Positions 27,790 through 37,374 are shown, counted from the first letter of the stretch. The stretch: DNA of 64,000 nt from Mantis religiosa (GCA_030765055.1 CM060947.1:62728559-62792558), one strand, 5' to 3'. The notes: a model not told the origin generated them from the sequence alone. Translations and numbers: made by a program.

Positions 27790-30700
27790 TCATTCGCCGT
27801 TCAAAATATGACAATGTCCATGGGCATATGTGGATACTCCATCATCTGCAATTACTCTCTTGTCATCATGTGGAGATAGGGATATTTTGTTCACTTCCAC
27901 TGACGCAACATTATGTTGATGGGACATAATTAGGTTCATTGGCGTTCTTATGATTTCTCTGCTTTTAAGACAGTCCACATAGCTCTCAAAGGTGATGTAC
28001 TGTTTAATGGCACTATGTTTTATGCCTTTTATCTTCTTGATTATGCCTCCATCGATGTCGAGTGCATACATCTTCGGTCTCAGTCCAACAAAACGACGAA
28101 TGATTTTTCCATTGGCTTCATCTTTAAATTTTCCCAACACTTTCTTGTTTTTTGTAGAATGACATATGTGCTCGCTAGGATAATCAGCAGTATCCAGATG
28201 TTCCAGAAAACGTAACTTATCCTGGTATATGTCTCCGGTAGTCACACGATGGATGAAAGAGTCAGTATCCATGTACATGAGCTTCAGATTTTCAAGCCCG
28301 TAATACGGCATTAGCACATCATAATGATACCAATACATCAAGGTCTTCGAGATATCCAGCACACACATCCCAATGTATATAGGCTTGTTGAAGACTATCT
28401 CCCGTGACGCCATGTGTATTGCAGCCAGATTGGGTCCATATATAGTTCTATCAATAAATGTAGGCTTAGCAACCAGTTTTTCCAATGTCTTCCAATCGGT
28501 GACAAGTCGTATATTCAGTCGGTTTCTGATGTTTTCCATAGTTTTACCAAACATGGCATTGTTAAAAAGTTTGTAAAGATCCTTCTCGAAATCATTTCTC
28601 GATCCTTGTCGTAGCCGGTTATTGAATTCCACATAAGGCTTTAACCAACATGACTGTTGAAATTGTAGCACCCGATGGATTTTAGTCAGTTGTAACCCAT
28701 GACTAAGGGCCTGCTTCAAGGTCATGTAATGCACCACATACCTAGTTCGTGATCCAAGGTGAGGAATTAGTTTCCTTGTAGAAGAACCCGGGGGCTTGAT
28801 ACACTCAGGTAGGAACGGTAAATCATTGTGTAGGTCATGGAGTTCTGTAGGATATTGAAGGTCCACTTCTAAGATGTATCCGAGAGGGTCATCTTCTCGT
28901 AGTATATCTAGGTTGATATCTTCAGGAGAAACCCACTTAAAACCCCCGTAAGCAAGGGGTTTCTGCATCGCCCACGCGTACTGGTTATTTGAATCCTCGT
29001 ACGTAATATATTGAGAGGGTTTACTTGAGTCATACTCCTTCATGTAGTGATTGTTCGCTTCTGCATACCGATGAGAAACTTGGCATAATCCTCCTCTTAT
29101 ACCTGCTTCAACCATGAGTAGCTGGTCATAATCCTGTAGTAATTCCAGTTCAATTCGTGTGTACAACAGCATTGCATCCCACGTAAGTCCGGGTGATGTA
29201 TAATAATGTGCGGGATCAACTTTATGGGTTTTCAGGGTCTGCTCTCTGAATGTTTCAAACACATCTGCTAGTAGAAGGACATCCGAAGTTAAGTAGAGGT
29301 CACTGTACTCGCCTAGTGTTCTGATGTTGAAGTGACTCCATACGGTTTTTGCATGCTGATACTCTGCATCACTAATTTCTTCTCTGTTTAACTTACTGTA
29401 GAATGCTTCTCTCGGAGGAAGTTCTGTCTCACTCAAAACATCCCATGATGTAACGTAATCATAGGGAAACACACCTTTACGCATCATCAAATCGATCTTC
29501 TCTGCTCCAAAGTACTTCTGAGTTTCAGGATATGATGTTAGATTTTTTGCTAGTTTATCCAAGCTGGTACTAAGGAAGCGATAGGTATCCACAAAACGAA
29601 GTTTAATGTCACCAACATACTTGGAAAATGATATATAACTTTCCTCAGAGCTAGGAATAACTTCTACTCTATCGCTAGTACAGCCTAACTCCTTAACAAT
29701 GAAATGGGAGTCATATCCACTCAGGTTATGTATGAAGACAGGAATATAATTAGGCGTTTTACAGGTTAGATTACACTGATTATGTAGACTTCCTCGATAT
29801 TCACCACTTATATGATCATGATCTCGTACTTTCCAGTTATCGTCGGTAAATTCTTTACCACATAAGTAGCATTCTGTAGAAGATTCGAATGATTTTTGTT
29901 GCTTATCTGTCAGAGTTAATGGAGCACCAGTTTTGTATACAGCATTAATTTTCTTTGCGAGAGAACTTACATACTCCATAAACTTCGGTGCAGCGTCACA
30001 ACCTCGATATACATAGGGTTTAGTAGGAAGACCAGTCTGTAAACCTTCAATTGTAGCTGAGGATTTGACATAAACACAGAAACTCATAGGAATATGCTTC
30101 TGATATGGAACTGTATAAGACGTTTCGGGATTAGAAGAACACCCGTGGTAAGGGGTAAGAATGCTTTCAAAGTCAGCGTATATGACATAAGGTAATTTCA
30201 ACATCCTTTCATGATTCTTGAATCTAACAATAGATTTCTCCTTAGTTGGCATAACAATCTTAGCAACTCCGTGTTGGCTACATATTTTTCTATGCTCATT
30301 TAACCTCTCAACTCCTCCATTTCGATACTCAAAGTGCGTAAAACAGCGTTTGCAGATACAGAGTTTTCCCTCACATTTGGTTTTTTGTTGATGAATAAGT
30401 CTCTCGAAATTCTTTATATAAACGTAATGATGACGTCCAGCTGAATTGCTTAACAGAAGCAGGTCGCGATGCTCAGTCAGTTCTTCATTGACAACTTTCA
30501 TAGGAAACACTTGATTTTTCTCATCCAGCCCGAAAACATTTATAGAGATGTTATTTTTTCGTTCAAATTTCGGGATATCAGTCAGGCTCGTAGGAAACGA
30601 GAGGCAGGAAAAGTCATATCTCTCTTGAAGATCCTTATACTTGCTAACACGTTGAGGATCCTTGTGAATGAACTTGGCGAGAACAGCATACATAAAACAC

Positions 30701-31425
30701 TTTTCATCTTCATAATTCTGTGGATTTATGCAGGCTCCTTTAGCTCCAATAGAGGTCGGTAGAGGGATGTAACTGGTTCCCCTCAGTCCATTATTCTTGT
30801 TGATTCTAACACGCACACCATCAACAGCTAATAAAGCCCAACTGCTTCCTTTAAGTTGACTTTCCTCCATTTCAGTACAAAGTTTCTTGAATTTACTTTC
30901 CAATATGGCGTCCAAGTCACTTTCTAAAAATATTGCTTGATTTGGCGTTTTAAAGGCTTTATCAGTAGTGTCACCAACGGCATTCACAAACCGACATTCA
31001 GCCATGAGGTTAATTTTCACACTTTTATGCATCCTCAGTTGCTTCTGAACGGCTTGAATTATCCGCTGTTTTGATTCCTGGAGATATGTATTCAGGTCTT
31101 GGCATGTAGAGCACTGGATGAAATATGATTTCAGTCGATCCTGGAAAGCTGTTTCATATTCTACGACATCGTCTTCATCAGGAACCATTAACAGCAATTT
31201 ATGTTTGGTAGGCTCGATCTTGAGTTTCTTAGCAGTAGTTATTCTCTCGCATCGTTCTTGGTGAGTATCTCTGCGATTCTCAGTATCATAAACGTTACCA
31301 CAATGTTTACATTCGTAAAACCGGCCACATACCAGCTCATGTCTCTTTTTATTGTAGCTTTTCAGGAAACTCTTTGCACATATGCTACACCTATTTTCAG
31401 GTATAGTGTCTAACAGAGCTTCCAT
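27790..31425 (-). CDS. Family B (probably protein-primed) DNA polymerase, left copy
   Basis: Mirror copy of the gene at 33687-37322, with an identical predicted protein of 1,211 residues counted from the first ATG (31425). It would replicate the element's linear DNA from a protein primer. Numbering from the longer open frame (start 31494, a GTG codon), it has zinc fingers at 36-56, 62-82 and 381-405. Exonuclease motifs are at D441/E443, N590-D595 and Y734-D738, and an HNH/endonuclease VII-like insertion is at 542-579. Polymerase motifs A (D878), B (K975-K984), C (YMDTDS, 1074-1079) and KxY (1141-1143) follow. It is transcribed toward the left terminus. The absence of a single amino-acid difference from the right copy implies recent origin or gene conversion. 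Confidence 0.93.
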   Translation of the reverse strand: MEALLDTIPENRCSICAKSFLKSYNKKRHELVCGRFYECKHCGNVYDTENRRDTHQERCERITTAKKLKIEPTKHKLLLMVPDEDDVVEYETAFQDRLKSYFIQCSTCQDLNTYLQESKQRIIQAVQKQLRMHKSVKINLMAECRFVNAVGDTTDKAFKTPNQAIFLESDLDAILESKFKKLCTEMEESQLKGSSWALLAVDGVRVRINKNNGLRGTSYIPLPTSIGAKGACINPQNYEDEKCFMYAVLAKFIHKDPQRVSKYKDLQERYDFSCLSFPTSLTDIPKFERKNNISINVFGLDEKNQVFPMKVVNEELTEHRDLLLLSNSAGRHHYVYIKNFERLIHQQKTKCEGKLCICKRCFTHFEYRNGGVERLNEHRKICSQHGVAKIVMPTKEKSIVRFKNHERMLKLPYVIYADFESILTPYHGCSSNPETSYTVPYQKHIPMSFCVYVKSSATIEGLQTGLPTKPYVYRGCDAAPKFMEYVSSLAKKINAVYKTGAPLTLTDKQQKSFESSTECYLCGKEFTDDNWKVRDHDHISGEYRGSLHNQCNLTCKTPNYIPVFIHNLSGYDSHFIVKELGCTSDRVEVIPSSEESYISFSKYVGDIKLRFVDTYRFLSTSLDKLAKNLTSYPETQKYFGAEKIDLMMRKGVFPYDYVTSWDVLSETELPPREAFYSKLNREEISDAEYQHAKTVWSHFNIRTLGEYSDLYLTSDVLLLADVFETFREQTLKTHKVDPAHYYTSPGLTWDAMLLYTRIELELLQDYDQLLMVEAGIRGGLCQVSHRYAEANNHYMKEYDSSKPSQYITYEDSNNQYAWAMQKPLAYGGFKWVSPEDINLDILREDDPLGYILEVDLQYPTELHDLHNDLPFLPECIKPPGSSTRKLIPHLGSRTRYVVHYMTLKQALSHGLQLTKIHRVLQFQQSCWLKPYVEFNNRLRQGSRNDFEKDLYKLFNNAMFGKTMENIRNRLNIRLVTDWKTLEKLVAKPTFIDRTIYGPNLAAIHMASREIVFNKPIYIGMCVLDISKTLMYWYHYDVLMPYYGLENLKLMYMDTDSFIHRVTTGDIYQDKLRFLEHLDTADYPSEHICHSTKNKKVLGKFKDEANGKIIRRFVGLRPKMYALDIDGGIIKKIKGIKHSAIKQYITFESYVDCLKSREIIRTPMNLIMSHQHNVASVEVNKISLSPHDDKRVIADDGVSTYAHGHCHILNGE

Positions 31426-31451
31426 CGCTATAGTTTTTTGTTGTGTGCAGG

Positions 31452-31517
31452 CTAATTCTCGGGAATATGCTGCCAAGTAAGTGTCATGATACACTTCTCA
31501 CTTCTCTTCTTCACCAT
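31452..31517 (-). promoter_or_regulatory. Upstream ORF (21 codons) before the left polymerase gene
   Basis: Mirror of 33595-33660. The first ATG of the presumed leader opens a 21-codon frame that ends 26 bases before the polymerase ATG. Confidence 0.45.
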
Positions 31518-31619
31518 GATAAGTTATCAGCGCTACTGATGATGAATTTCACTGTAGAAGCTGATCCGCTATGCTATAAACACACTAGCGTAATTACAAT
31601 CTAAGATCGATAAAGCTCT

Positions 31620-31626
31620 CTTTATA
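31620..31626 (-). promoter_or_regulatory. Possible TATA box, left polymerase gene
   Basis: TATAAAG on the minus strand, about 195 bases upstream of the ATG. Identical to the right-arm site at 33486-33492. Confidence 0.4.
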
Positions 31627-31727
31627 CACTTAGCACAGACCTAATAGAAAACTTCATCATCCCCTTCACCAACGGGATTCGAAGGTGGCACTCCTATCGG
31701 AGAAAACCTAAAGGAAAACTTCATCAC

Positions 31728-31817
31728 ACCACCACCACCACCACCACCACCACCACCACCACCACCACCACCACCACCACCACCACCACCACCACCACCA
31801 CCACCACCACCACCACC
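31728..31817. repeat. (ACC)30 tract, left arm
   Basis: Thirty perfect units. The right-arm counterpart has 19 GGT units (33328-33384). This 33-bp difference is the largest distinction between the arms. Confidence 0.95.
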
Positions 31818-31869
31818 TTTGTAGTTCGAAGGTGGCGCTCCTATCGGAGAAAACCTAAAAGAAAACTAT

Positions 31870-33275
31870 GAAAACATGTGATAAATAAAGAGGGTTCTCA
31901 AACTAATGGGATGCCGACCAGGGGTGGAAAGACGATGCATGGTACCTTTCTACCGCGCAGGGGTGTCCGTGCCCTTACTGACTGTCTGACTGGTAGTTTT
32001 ATCAATGGTCCCCTAATCGAATCTCGTGCAGAAGAGTACTGCTTATATTGGAATAACTCCGAAACTAATTATGATAGAGAGTTCGGATAAACTTTATTAC
32101 TTACATATGGTTAGCTAGGTCCGCAGGGTATATACTGTATACCTGTAGTCCTTAGTTCGAGTCCTGAATCGTTTAATTTAAATATCTCTGTAACCGCTGG
32201 GTCTAGAGAAGTGAAATAACCTTTATATGGTTATGCTTCTCATAGTTAATCATATGCTGACAACGTGTAGCTCAAGGGTCCCTGGTTCAGTTCCCATCGT
32301 CCATTGAATTATGTAATTGTGTTCTATTTCTGATCTATTGCACATAGAACAGCAGGGGAAAGCGCAGGTTTTTTTCATTCAACATATGCTGTGAATGATT
32401 TATGATTCCGTATCCTACAGACCCGTGGTTCGATAACCGCTACTGTCGCAATAACTTGAATCTTAAATAACTCTTGAACTAATAACGTTAGCGCAATGAA
32501 ATAGCGTATACATATATACTTTAGGTGTGAATTGTTGTTGAAATGGTAATTTACGCCTTAGGATCTAGGTTCAAATCTCGGTGGGATAATTTAAATACCT
32601 TTGAATATAAATGCTTAGGCGTGTTCACAAGCTCACCCCATAAGATCATACATCATGACTTGTCTCATGTTGAGAAGAGATGTTTACCTTAACCGATTTA
32701 CATAGACTTTCAAATCAAAATACTTAATCACAAAGTTTAATATATAAGCATGAGACTCAAACATAACAAGATGGCCGTAATAATTTAACTTAAGAAAAGA
32801 GAACGGATGCCCGTAGCAACAAACATAAATAGGTTAAAATATATCAAAAGGGTTCAAGAAGGTGTGTTTGAGGATGAAGTGAAGGATTCTAAGGGTGCCC
32901 CGTGGATCAGTTAAACGGTGTAATAGATGAACTTGAGAAAAATAGAACTGTTATGTTAAGATATGTGTGAAAAGAATCAAGAACACGTGGTTGAAGATGA
33001 CGGAGAGGTGTCTACGGGTGGCAATGGGAGCTCCTAATGTAACTTTAAAACTAAAAGGCGGAGCTTAGTCGTGTTTATACTCGTTTGAATTGTCTAAATT
33101 TTATCTTCAAATCTAGCTATTTATTTCCTTTTTCAATTTTAATTTGTCTAATTTTTTCTCTCATGTGAATTGTAAAGTAGTTAAAGAATAATCGAAAACT
33201 GGGAAATTAATAGAGTTTTCTTTTAGGTTTTCTCCAATAGTAGAAGCATCTTCGAACCCCTGTGGTAGCAAGATA
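31870..33275. other. Asymmetric centre of the palindromic element
   Basis: 1,406 bp present once. No Polinton structural or integrase gene is readable; the 70-codon frame at 31878-32090 has no recognised domain. The left half carries four diverged repeats of about 130-150 bp with B-box-like motifs. The segment 32717-33010 resembles right-arm sequence 38266-38760 in the same orientation. At 33217-33265 there is a degraded copy of the block TTTTCTTTTAGGTTTTCTCC that recurs in the inner arm. Confidence 0.8.
32050..32610 (+). repeat. Four diverged ~130-150-bp repeats with tRNA-like B boxes
   Basis: Units begin near 32050, 32182, 32312 and 32466. Three start with AATAACTC or AATATCTC-like sequence, and the second is weaker. 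Each contains a T-arm-like motif: AGTTCGAGTCC (32154), GGTTCAGTTCC (32284), GGTTCGATAACC (32428) and GGTTCAAATCT (32568). In the first, GGTAT-ATACTGT-ATACC forms a perfect 5-bp anticodon-type stem with a 7-base loop and T at the U33 position. None makes a full cloverleaf. Confidence 0.5.
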
Positions 33276-33440
33276 ATAGTTTTCTTTTAGGTTTTCTCCG
33301 ATAGGAGCGCCACCTTCGAACTACAAAGGTGGTGGTGGTGGTGGTGGTGGTGGTGGTGGTGGTGGTGGTGGTGGTGGTGGTGGTGTGATGAAGTTTTCCT
33401 TTAGGTTTTCTCCGATAGGAGTGCCACCTTCGAATCCCGT
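33217..33440 (+). repeat. Triplicated GATAGGAG block around the GGT tract
   Basis: A block of about 45 bp, with AGGTTTTCTCCGATAGGAG followed by GCCACCTTCGAA, occurs at about 33278-33320 and 33392-33438. A decayed third copy lies in the centre at 33217-33255. The (GGT)19 tract lies between the two good copies, about 50-150 bp upstream of the TATA-like box. A role in replication or promoter function is conjecture. Confidence 0.7.
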
Positions 33441-33485
33441 TGGTGAAGGGGATGATGAAGTTTTCTATTAGGTCTGTGCTAAGTG

Positions 33486-33492
33486 TATAAAG
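33486..33492 (+). promoter_or_regulatory. Possible TATA box, right polymerase gene
   Basis: TATAAAG about 195 bases upstream of the polymerase ATG, placing transcription start near 33515-33525 if used. This is the best match in the region. Confidence 0.4.
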
Positions 33493-33594
33493 AGAGCTTT
33501 ATCGATCTTAGATTGTAATTACGCTAGTGTGTTTATAGCATAGCGGATCAGCTTCTACAGTGAAATTCATCATCAGTAGCGCTGATAACTTATC

Positions 33595-33660
33595 ATGGTG
33601 AAGAAGAGAAGTGAGAAGTGTATCATGACACTTACTTGGCAGCATATTCCCGAGAATTAG
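33595..33660 (+). promoter_or_regulatory. Upstream ORF (21 codons) before the right polymerase gene
   Basis: ATG at 33595 opens a frame of 21 codons ending in TAG at 33660, 26 bases before the polymerase ATG at 33687. It would limit or tune translation if the leader is unspliced. Its predicted peptide has no recognised similarity. Confidence 0.45.
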
Positions 33661-33686
33661 CCTGCACACAACAAAAAACTATAGCG

Positions 33687-36600
33687 ATGGAAGCTCTGTT
33701 AGACACTATACCTGAAAATAGGTGTAGCATATGTGCAAAGAGTTTCCTGAAAAGCTACAATAAAAAGAGACATGAGCTGGTATGTGGCCGGTTTTACGAA
33801 TGTAAACATTGTGGTAACGTTTATGATACTGAGAATCGCAGAGATACTCACCAAGAACGATGCGAGAGAATAACTACTGCTAAGAAACTCAAGATCGAGC
33901 CTACCAAACATAAATTGCTGTTAATGGTTCCTGATGAAGACGATGTCGTAGAATATGAAACAGCTTTCCAGGATCGACTGAAATCATATTTCATCCAGTG
34001 CTCTACATGCCAAGACCTGAATACATATCTCCAGGAATCAAAACAGCGGATAATTCAAGCCGTTCAGAAGCAACTGAGGATGCATAAAAGTGTGAAAATT
34101 AACCTCATGGCTGAATGTCGGTTTGTGAATGCCGTTGGTGACACTACTGATAAAGCCTTTAAAACGCCAAATCAAGCAATATTTTTAGAAAGTGACTTGG
34201 ACGCCATATTGGAAAGTAAATTCAAGAAACTTTGTACTGAAATGGAGGAAAGTCAACTTAAAGGAAGCAGTTGGGCTTTATTAGCTGTTGATGGTGTGCG
34301 TGTTAGAATCAACAAGAATAATGGACTGAGGGGAACCAGTTACATCCCTCTACCGACCTCTATTGGAGCTAAAGGAGCCTGCATAAATCCACAGAATTAT
34401 GAAGATGAAAAGTGTTTTATGTATGCTGTTCTCGCCAAGTTCATTCACAAGGATCCTCAACGTGTTAGCAAGTATAAGGATCTTCAAGAGAGATATGACT
34501 TTTCCTGCCTCTCGTTTCCTACGAGCCTGACTGATATCCCGAAATTTGAACGAAAAAATAACATCTCTATAAATGTTTTCGGGCTGGATGAGAAAAATCA
34601 AGTGTTTCCTATGAAAGTTGTCAATGAAGAACTGACTGAGCATCGCGACCTGCTTCTGTTAAGCAATTCAGCTGGACGTCATCATTACGTTTATATAAAG
34701 AATTTCGAGAGACTTATTCATCAACAAAAAACCAAATGTGAGGGAAAACTCTGTATCTGCAAACGCTGTTTTACGCACTTTGAGTATCGAAATGGAGGAG
34801 TTGAGAGGTTAAATGAGCATAGAAAAATATGTAGCCAACACGGAGTTGCTAAGATTGTTATGCCAACTAAGGAGAAATCTATTGTTAGATTCAAGAATCA
34901 TGAAAGGATGTTGAAATTACCTTATGTCATATACGCTGACTTTGAAAGCATTCTTACCCCTTACCACGGGTGTTCTTCTAATCCCGAAACGTCTTATACA
35001 GTTCCATATCAGAAGCATATTCCTATGAGTTTCTGTGTTTATGTCAAATCCTCAGCTACAATTGAAGGTTTACAGACTGGTCTTCCTACTAAACCCTATG
35101 TATATCGAGGTTGTGACGCTGCACCGAAGTTTATGGAGTATGTAAGTTCTCTCGCAAAGAAAATTAATGCTGTATACAAAACTGGTGCTCCATTAACTCT
35201 GACAGATAAGCAACAAAAATCATTCGAATCTTCTACAGAATGCTACTTATGTGGTAAAGAATTTACCGACGATAACTGGAAAGTACGAGATCATGATCAT
35301 ATAAGTGGTGAATATCGAGGAAGTCTACATAATCAGTGTAATCTAACCTGTAAAACGCCTAATTATATTCCTGTCTTCATACATAACCTGAGTGGATATG
35401 ACTCCCATTTCATTGTTAAGGAGTTAGGCTGTACTAGCGATAGAGTAGAAGTTATTCCTAGCTCTGAGGAAAGTTATATATCATTTTCCAAGTATGTTGG
35501 TGACATTAAACTTCGTTTTGTGGATACCTATCGCTTCCTTAGTACCAGCTTGGATAAACTAGCAAAAAATCTAACATCATATCCTGAAACTCAGAAGTAC
35601 TTTGGAGCAGAGAAGATCGATTTGATGATGCGTAAAGGTGTGTTTCCCTATGATTACGTTACATCATGGGATGTTTTGAGTGAGACAGAACTTCCTCCGA
35701 GAGAAGCATTCTACAGTAAGTTAAACAGAGAAGAAATTAGTGATGCAGAGTATCAGCATGCAAAAACCGTATGGAGTCACTTCAACATCAGAACACTAGG
35801 CGAGTACAGTGACCTCTACTTAACTTCGGATGTCCTTCTACTAGCAGATGTGTTTGAAACATTCAGAGAGCAGACCCTGAAAACCCATAAAGTTGATCCC
35901 GCACATTATTATACATCACCCGGACTTACGTGGGATGCAATGCTGTTGTACACACGAATTGAACTGGAATTACTACAGGATTATGACCAGCTACTCATGG
36001 TTGAAGCAGGTATAAGAGGAGGATTATGCCAAGTTTCTCATCGGTATGCAGAAGCGAACAATCACTACATGAAGGAGTATGACTCAAGTAAACCCTCTCA
36101 ATATATTACGTACGAGGATTCAAATAACCAGTACGCGTGGGCGATGCAGAAACCCCTTGCTTACGGGGGTTTTAAGTGGGTTTCTCCTGAAGATATCAAC
36201 CTAGATATACTACGAGAAGATGACCCTCTCGGATACATCTTAGAAGTGGACCTTCAATATCCTACAGAACTCCATGACCTACACAATGATTTACCGTTCC
36301 TACCTGAGTGTATCAAGCCCCCGGGTTCTTCTACAAGGAAACTAATTCCTCACCTTGGATCACGAACTAGGTATGTGGTGCATTACATGACCTTGAAGCA
36401 GGCCCTTAGTCATGGGTTACAACTGACTAAAATCCATCGGGTGCTACAATTTCAACAGTCATGTTGGTTAAAGCCTTATGTGGAATTCAATAACCGGCTA
36501 CGACAAGGATCGAGAAATGATTTCGAGAAGGATCTTTACAAACTTTTTAACAATGCCATGTTTGGTAAAACTATGGAAAACATCAGAAACCGACTGAATA

Positions 36601-37322
36601 TACGACTTGTCACCGATTGGAAGACATTGGAAAAACTGGTTGCTAAGCCTACATTTATTGATAGAACTATATATGGACCCAATCTGGCTGCAATACACAT
36701 GGCGTCACGGGAGATAGTCTTCAACAAGCCTATATACATTGGGATGTGTGTGCTGGATATCTCGAAGACCTTGATGTATTGGTATCATTATGATGTGCTA
36801 ATGCCGTATTACGGGCTTGAAAATCTGAAGCTCATGTACATGGATACTGACTCTTTCATCCATCGTGTGACTACCGGAGACATATACCAGGATAAGTTAC
36901 GTTTTCTGGAACATCTGGATACTGCTGATTATCCTAGCGAGCACATATGTCATTCTACAAAAAACAAGAAAGTGTTGGGAAAATTTAAAGATGAAGCCAA
37001 TGGAAAAATCATTCGTCGTTTTGTTGGACTGAGACCGAAGATGTATGCACTCGACATCGATGGAGGCATAATCAAGAAGATAAAAGGCATAAAACATAGT
37101 GCCATTAAACAGTACATCACCTTTGAGAGCTATGTGGACTGTCTTAAAAGCAGAGAAATCATAAGAACGCCAATGAACCTAATTATGTCCCATCAACATA
37201 ATGTTGCGTCAGTGGAAGTGAACAAAATATCCCTATCTCCACATGATGACAAGAGAGTAATTGCAGATGATGGAGTATCCACATATGCCCATGGACATTG
37301 TCATATTTTGAACGGCGAATGA
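33687..37322 (+). CDS. Family B (probably protein-primed) DNA polymerase, right copy
   Basis: 1,211 residues from the first in-frame ATG. The open frame extends up to 33618 without an ATG (GTG there, stop TGA at 33612), so 33687, with G at -3 and +4, is the likely start. Positions numbered from 33618: C2HC fingers at 36-56 and 62-82; a region at 255-365 with CFMYAVLAKF and HHYVYIKNF that may be a Cys/His protease-like fold (uncertain); a third finger at 381-405. Exo I is YADFES (D441, E443) and an HNH/endonuclease VII-like insertion is at 542-579 (C542, C545, HDH 559-561, N572, C574). Exo II is HNLSGYD and Exo III YLTSD. Motif A is EVDLQYP (D878), B KLFNNAMFGK, C YMDTDS and KxY PKMY. The segment between A and B is long, as in protein-primed enzymes. 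All catalytic acids are present. It is the only gene type in the element. Confidence 0.95.
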   Translation: MEALLDTIPENRCSICAKSFLKSYNKKRHELVCGRFYECKHCGNVYDTENRRDTHQERCERITTAKKLKIEPTKHKLLLMVPDEDDVVEYETAFQDRLKSYFIQCSTCQDLNTYLQESKQRIIQAVQKQLRMHKSVKINLMAECRFVNAVGDTTDKAFKTPNQAIFLESDLDAILESKFKKLCTEMEESQLKGSSWALLAVDGVRVRINKNNGLRGTSYIPLPTSIGAKGACINPQNYEDEKCFMYAVLAKFIHKDPQRVSKYKDLQERYDFSCLSFPTSLTDIPKFERKNNISINVFGLDEKNQVFPMKVVNEELTEHRDLLLLSNSAGRHHYVYIKNFERLIHQQKTKCEGKLCICKRCFTHFEYRNGGVERLNEHRKICSQHGVAKIVMPTKEKSIVRFKNHERMLKLPYVIYADFESILTPYHGCSSNPETSYTVPYQKHIPMSFCVYVKSSATIEGLQTGLPTKPYVYRGCDAAPKFMEYVSSLAKKINAVYKTGAPLTLTDKQQKSFESSTECYLCGKEFTDDNWKVRDHDHISGEYRGSLHNQCNLTCKTPNYIPVFIHNLSGYDSHFIVKELGCTSDRVEVIPSSEESYISFSKYVGDIKLRFVDTYRFLSTSLDKLAKNLTSYPETQKYFGAEKIDLMMRKGVFPYDYVTSWDVLSETELPPREAFYSKLNREEISDAEYQHAKTVWSHFNIRTLGEYSDLYLTSDVLLLADVFETFREQTLKTHKVDPAHYYTSPGLTWDAMLLYTRIELELLQDYDQLLMVEAGIRGGLCQVSHRYAEANNHYMKEYDSSKPSQYITYEDSNNQYAWAMQKPLAYGGFKWVSPEDINLDILREDDPLGYILEVDLQYPTELHDLHNDLPFLPECIKPPGSSTRKLIPHLGSRTRYVVHYMTLKQALSHGLQLTKIHRVLQFQQSCWLKPYVEFNNRLRQGSRNDFEKDLYKLFNNAMFGKTMENIRNRLNIRLVTDWKTLEKLVAKPTFIDRTIYGPNLAAIHMASREIVFNKPIYIGMCVLDISKTLMYWYHYDVLMPYYGLENLKLMYMDTDSFIHRVTTGDIYQDKLRFLEHLDTADYPSEHICHSTKNKKVLGKFKDEANGKIIRRFVGLRPKMYALDIDGGIIKKIKGIKHSAIKQYITFESYVDCLKSREIIRTPMNLIMSHQHNVASVEVNKISLSPHDDKRVIADDGVSTYAHGHCHILNGE

Positions 37323-37368
37323 AAGAAGGAACCCTAGAGCAGAAAAAAAAACAATTTTCATTCCGAGA

Positions 37369-37374
37369 AATAAA
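37369..37374 (+). promoter_or_regulatory. Polyadenylation signal AATAAA, right polymerase gene
   Basis: Lies 46 bases after the stop codon, just past the A run that differs between arms. Consistent with a short 3' UTR. Confidence 0.6.

Larger units (their letters stand above)
25100..31869. repeat. Left arm of the giant inverted repeat
   Basis: 6,770 bp. From the outside in it holds a terminal 125-bp unique part, 102-bp tandem repeats (25225-26160), a non-coding segment (26160-27730), the polymerase gene on the minus strand, its promoter region and a 30-unit ACC tract. It matches the right arm in reverse to the last base before 31870. Confidence 0.93.

Noticed and set aside
28015..31413. Open frames antisense to the left polymerase gene (for example 30469-30762), and their mirrors on the right
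   Set aside because: Shadows of the polymerase frame, with no independent features.
31878..32090. 70-codon frame in the centre as a hidden Polinton gene
   Set aside because: No recognisable integrase, ATPase or capsid motif, and composition like the surrounding non-coding DNA.
27790..37322. The mirror structure as a pure assembly or fold-back read artefact
   Set aside because: The arms differ in GGT/ACC number, an A run and at least one base. The centre is asymmetric and the outer ends show a 6-bp duplication. Raw reads should still confirm it.
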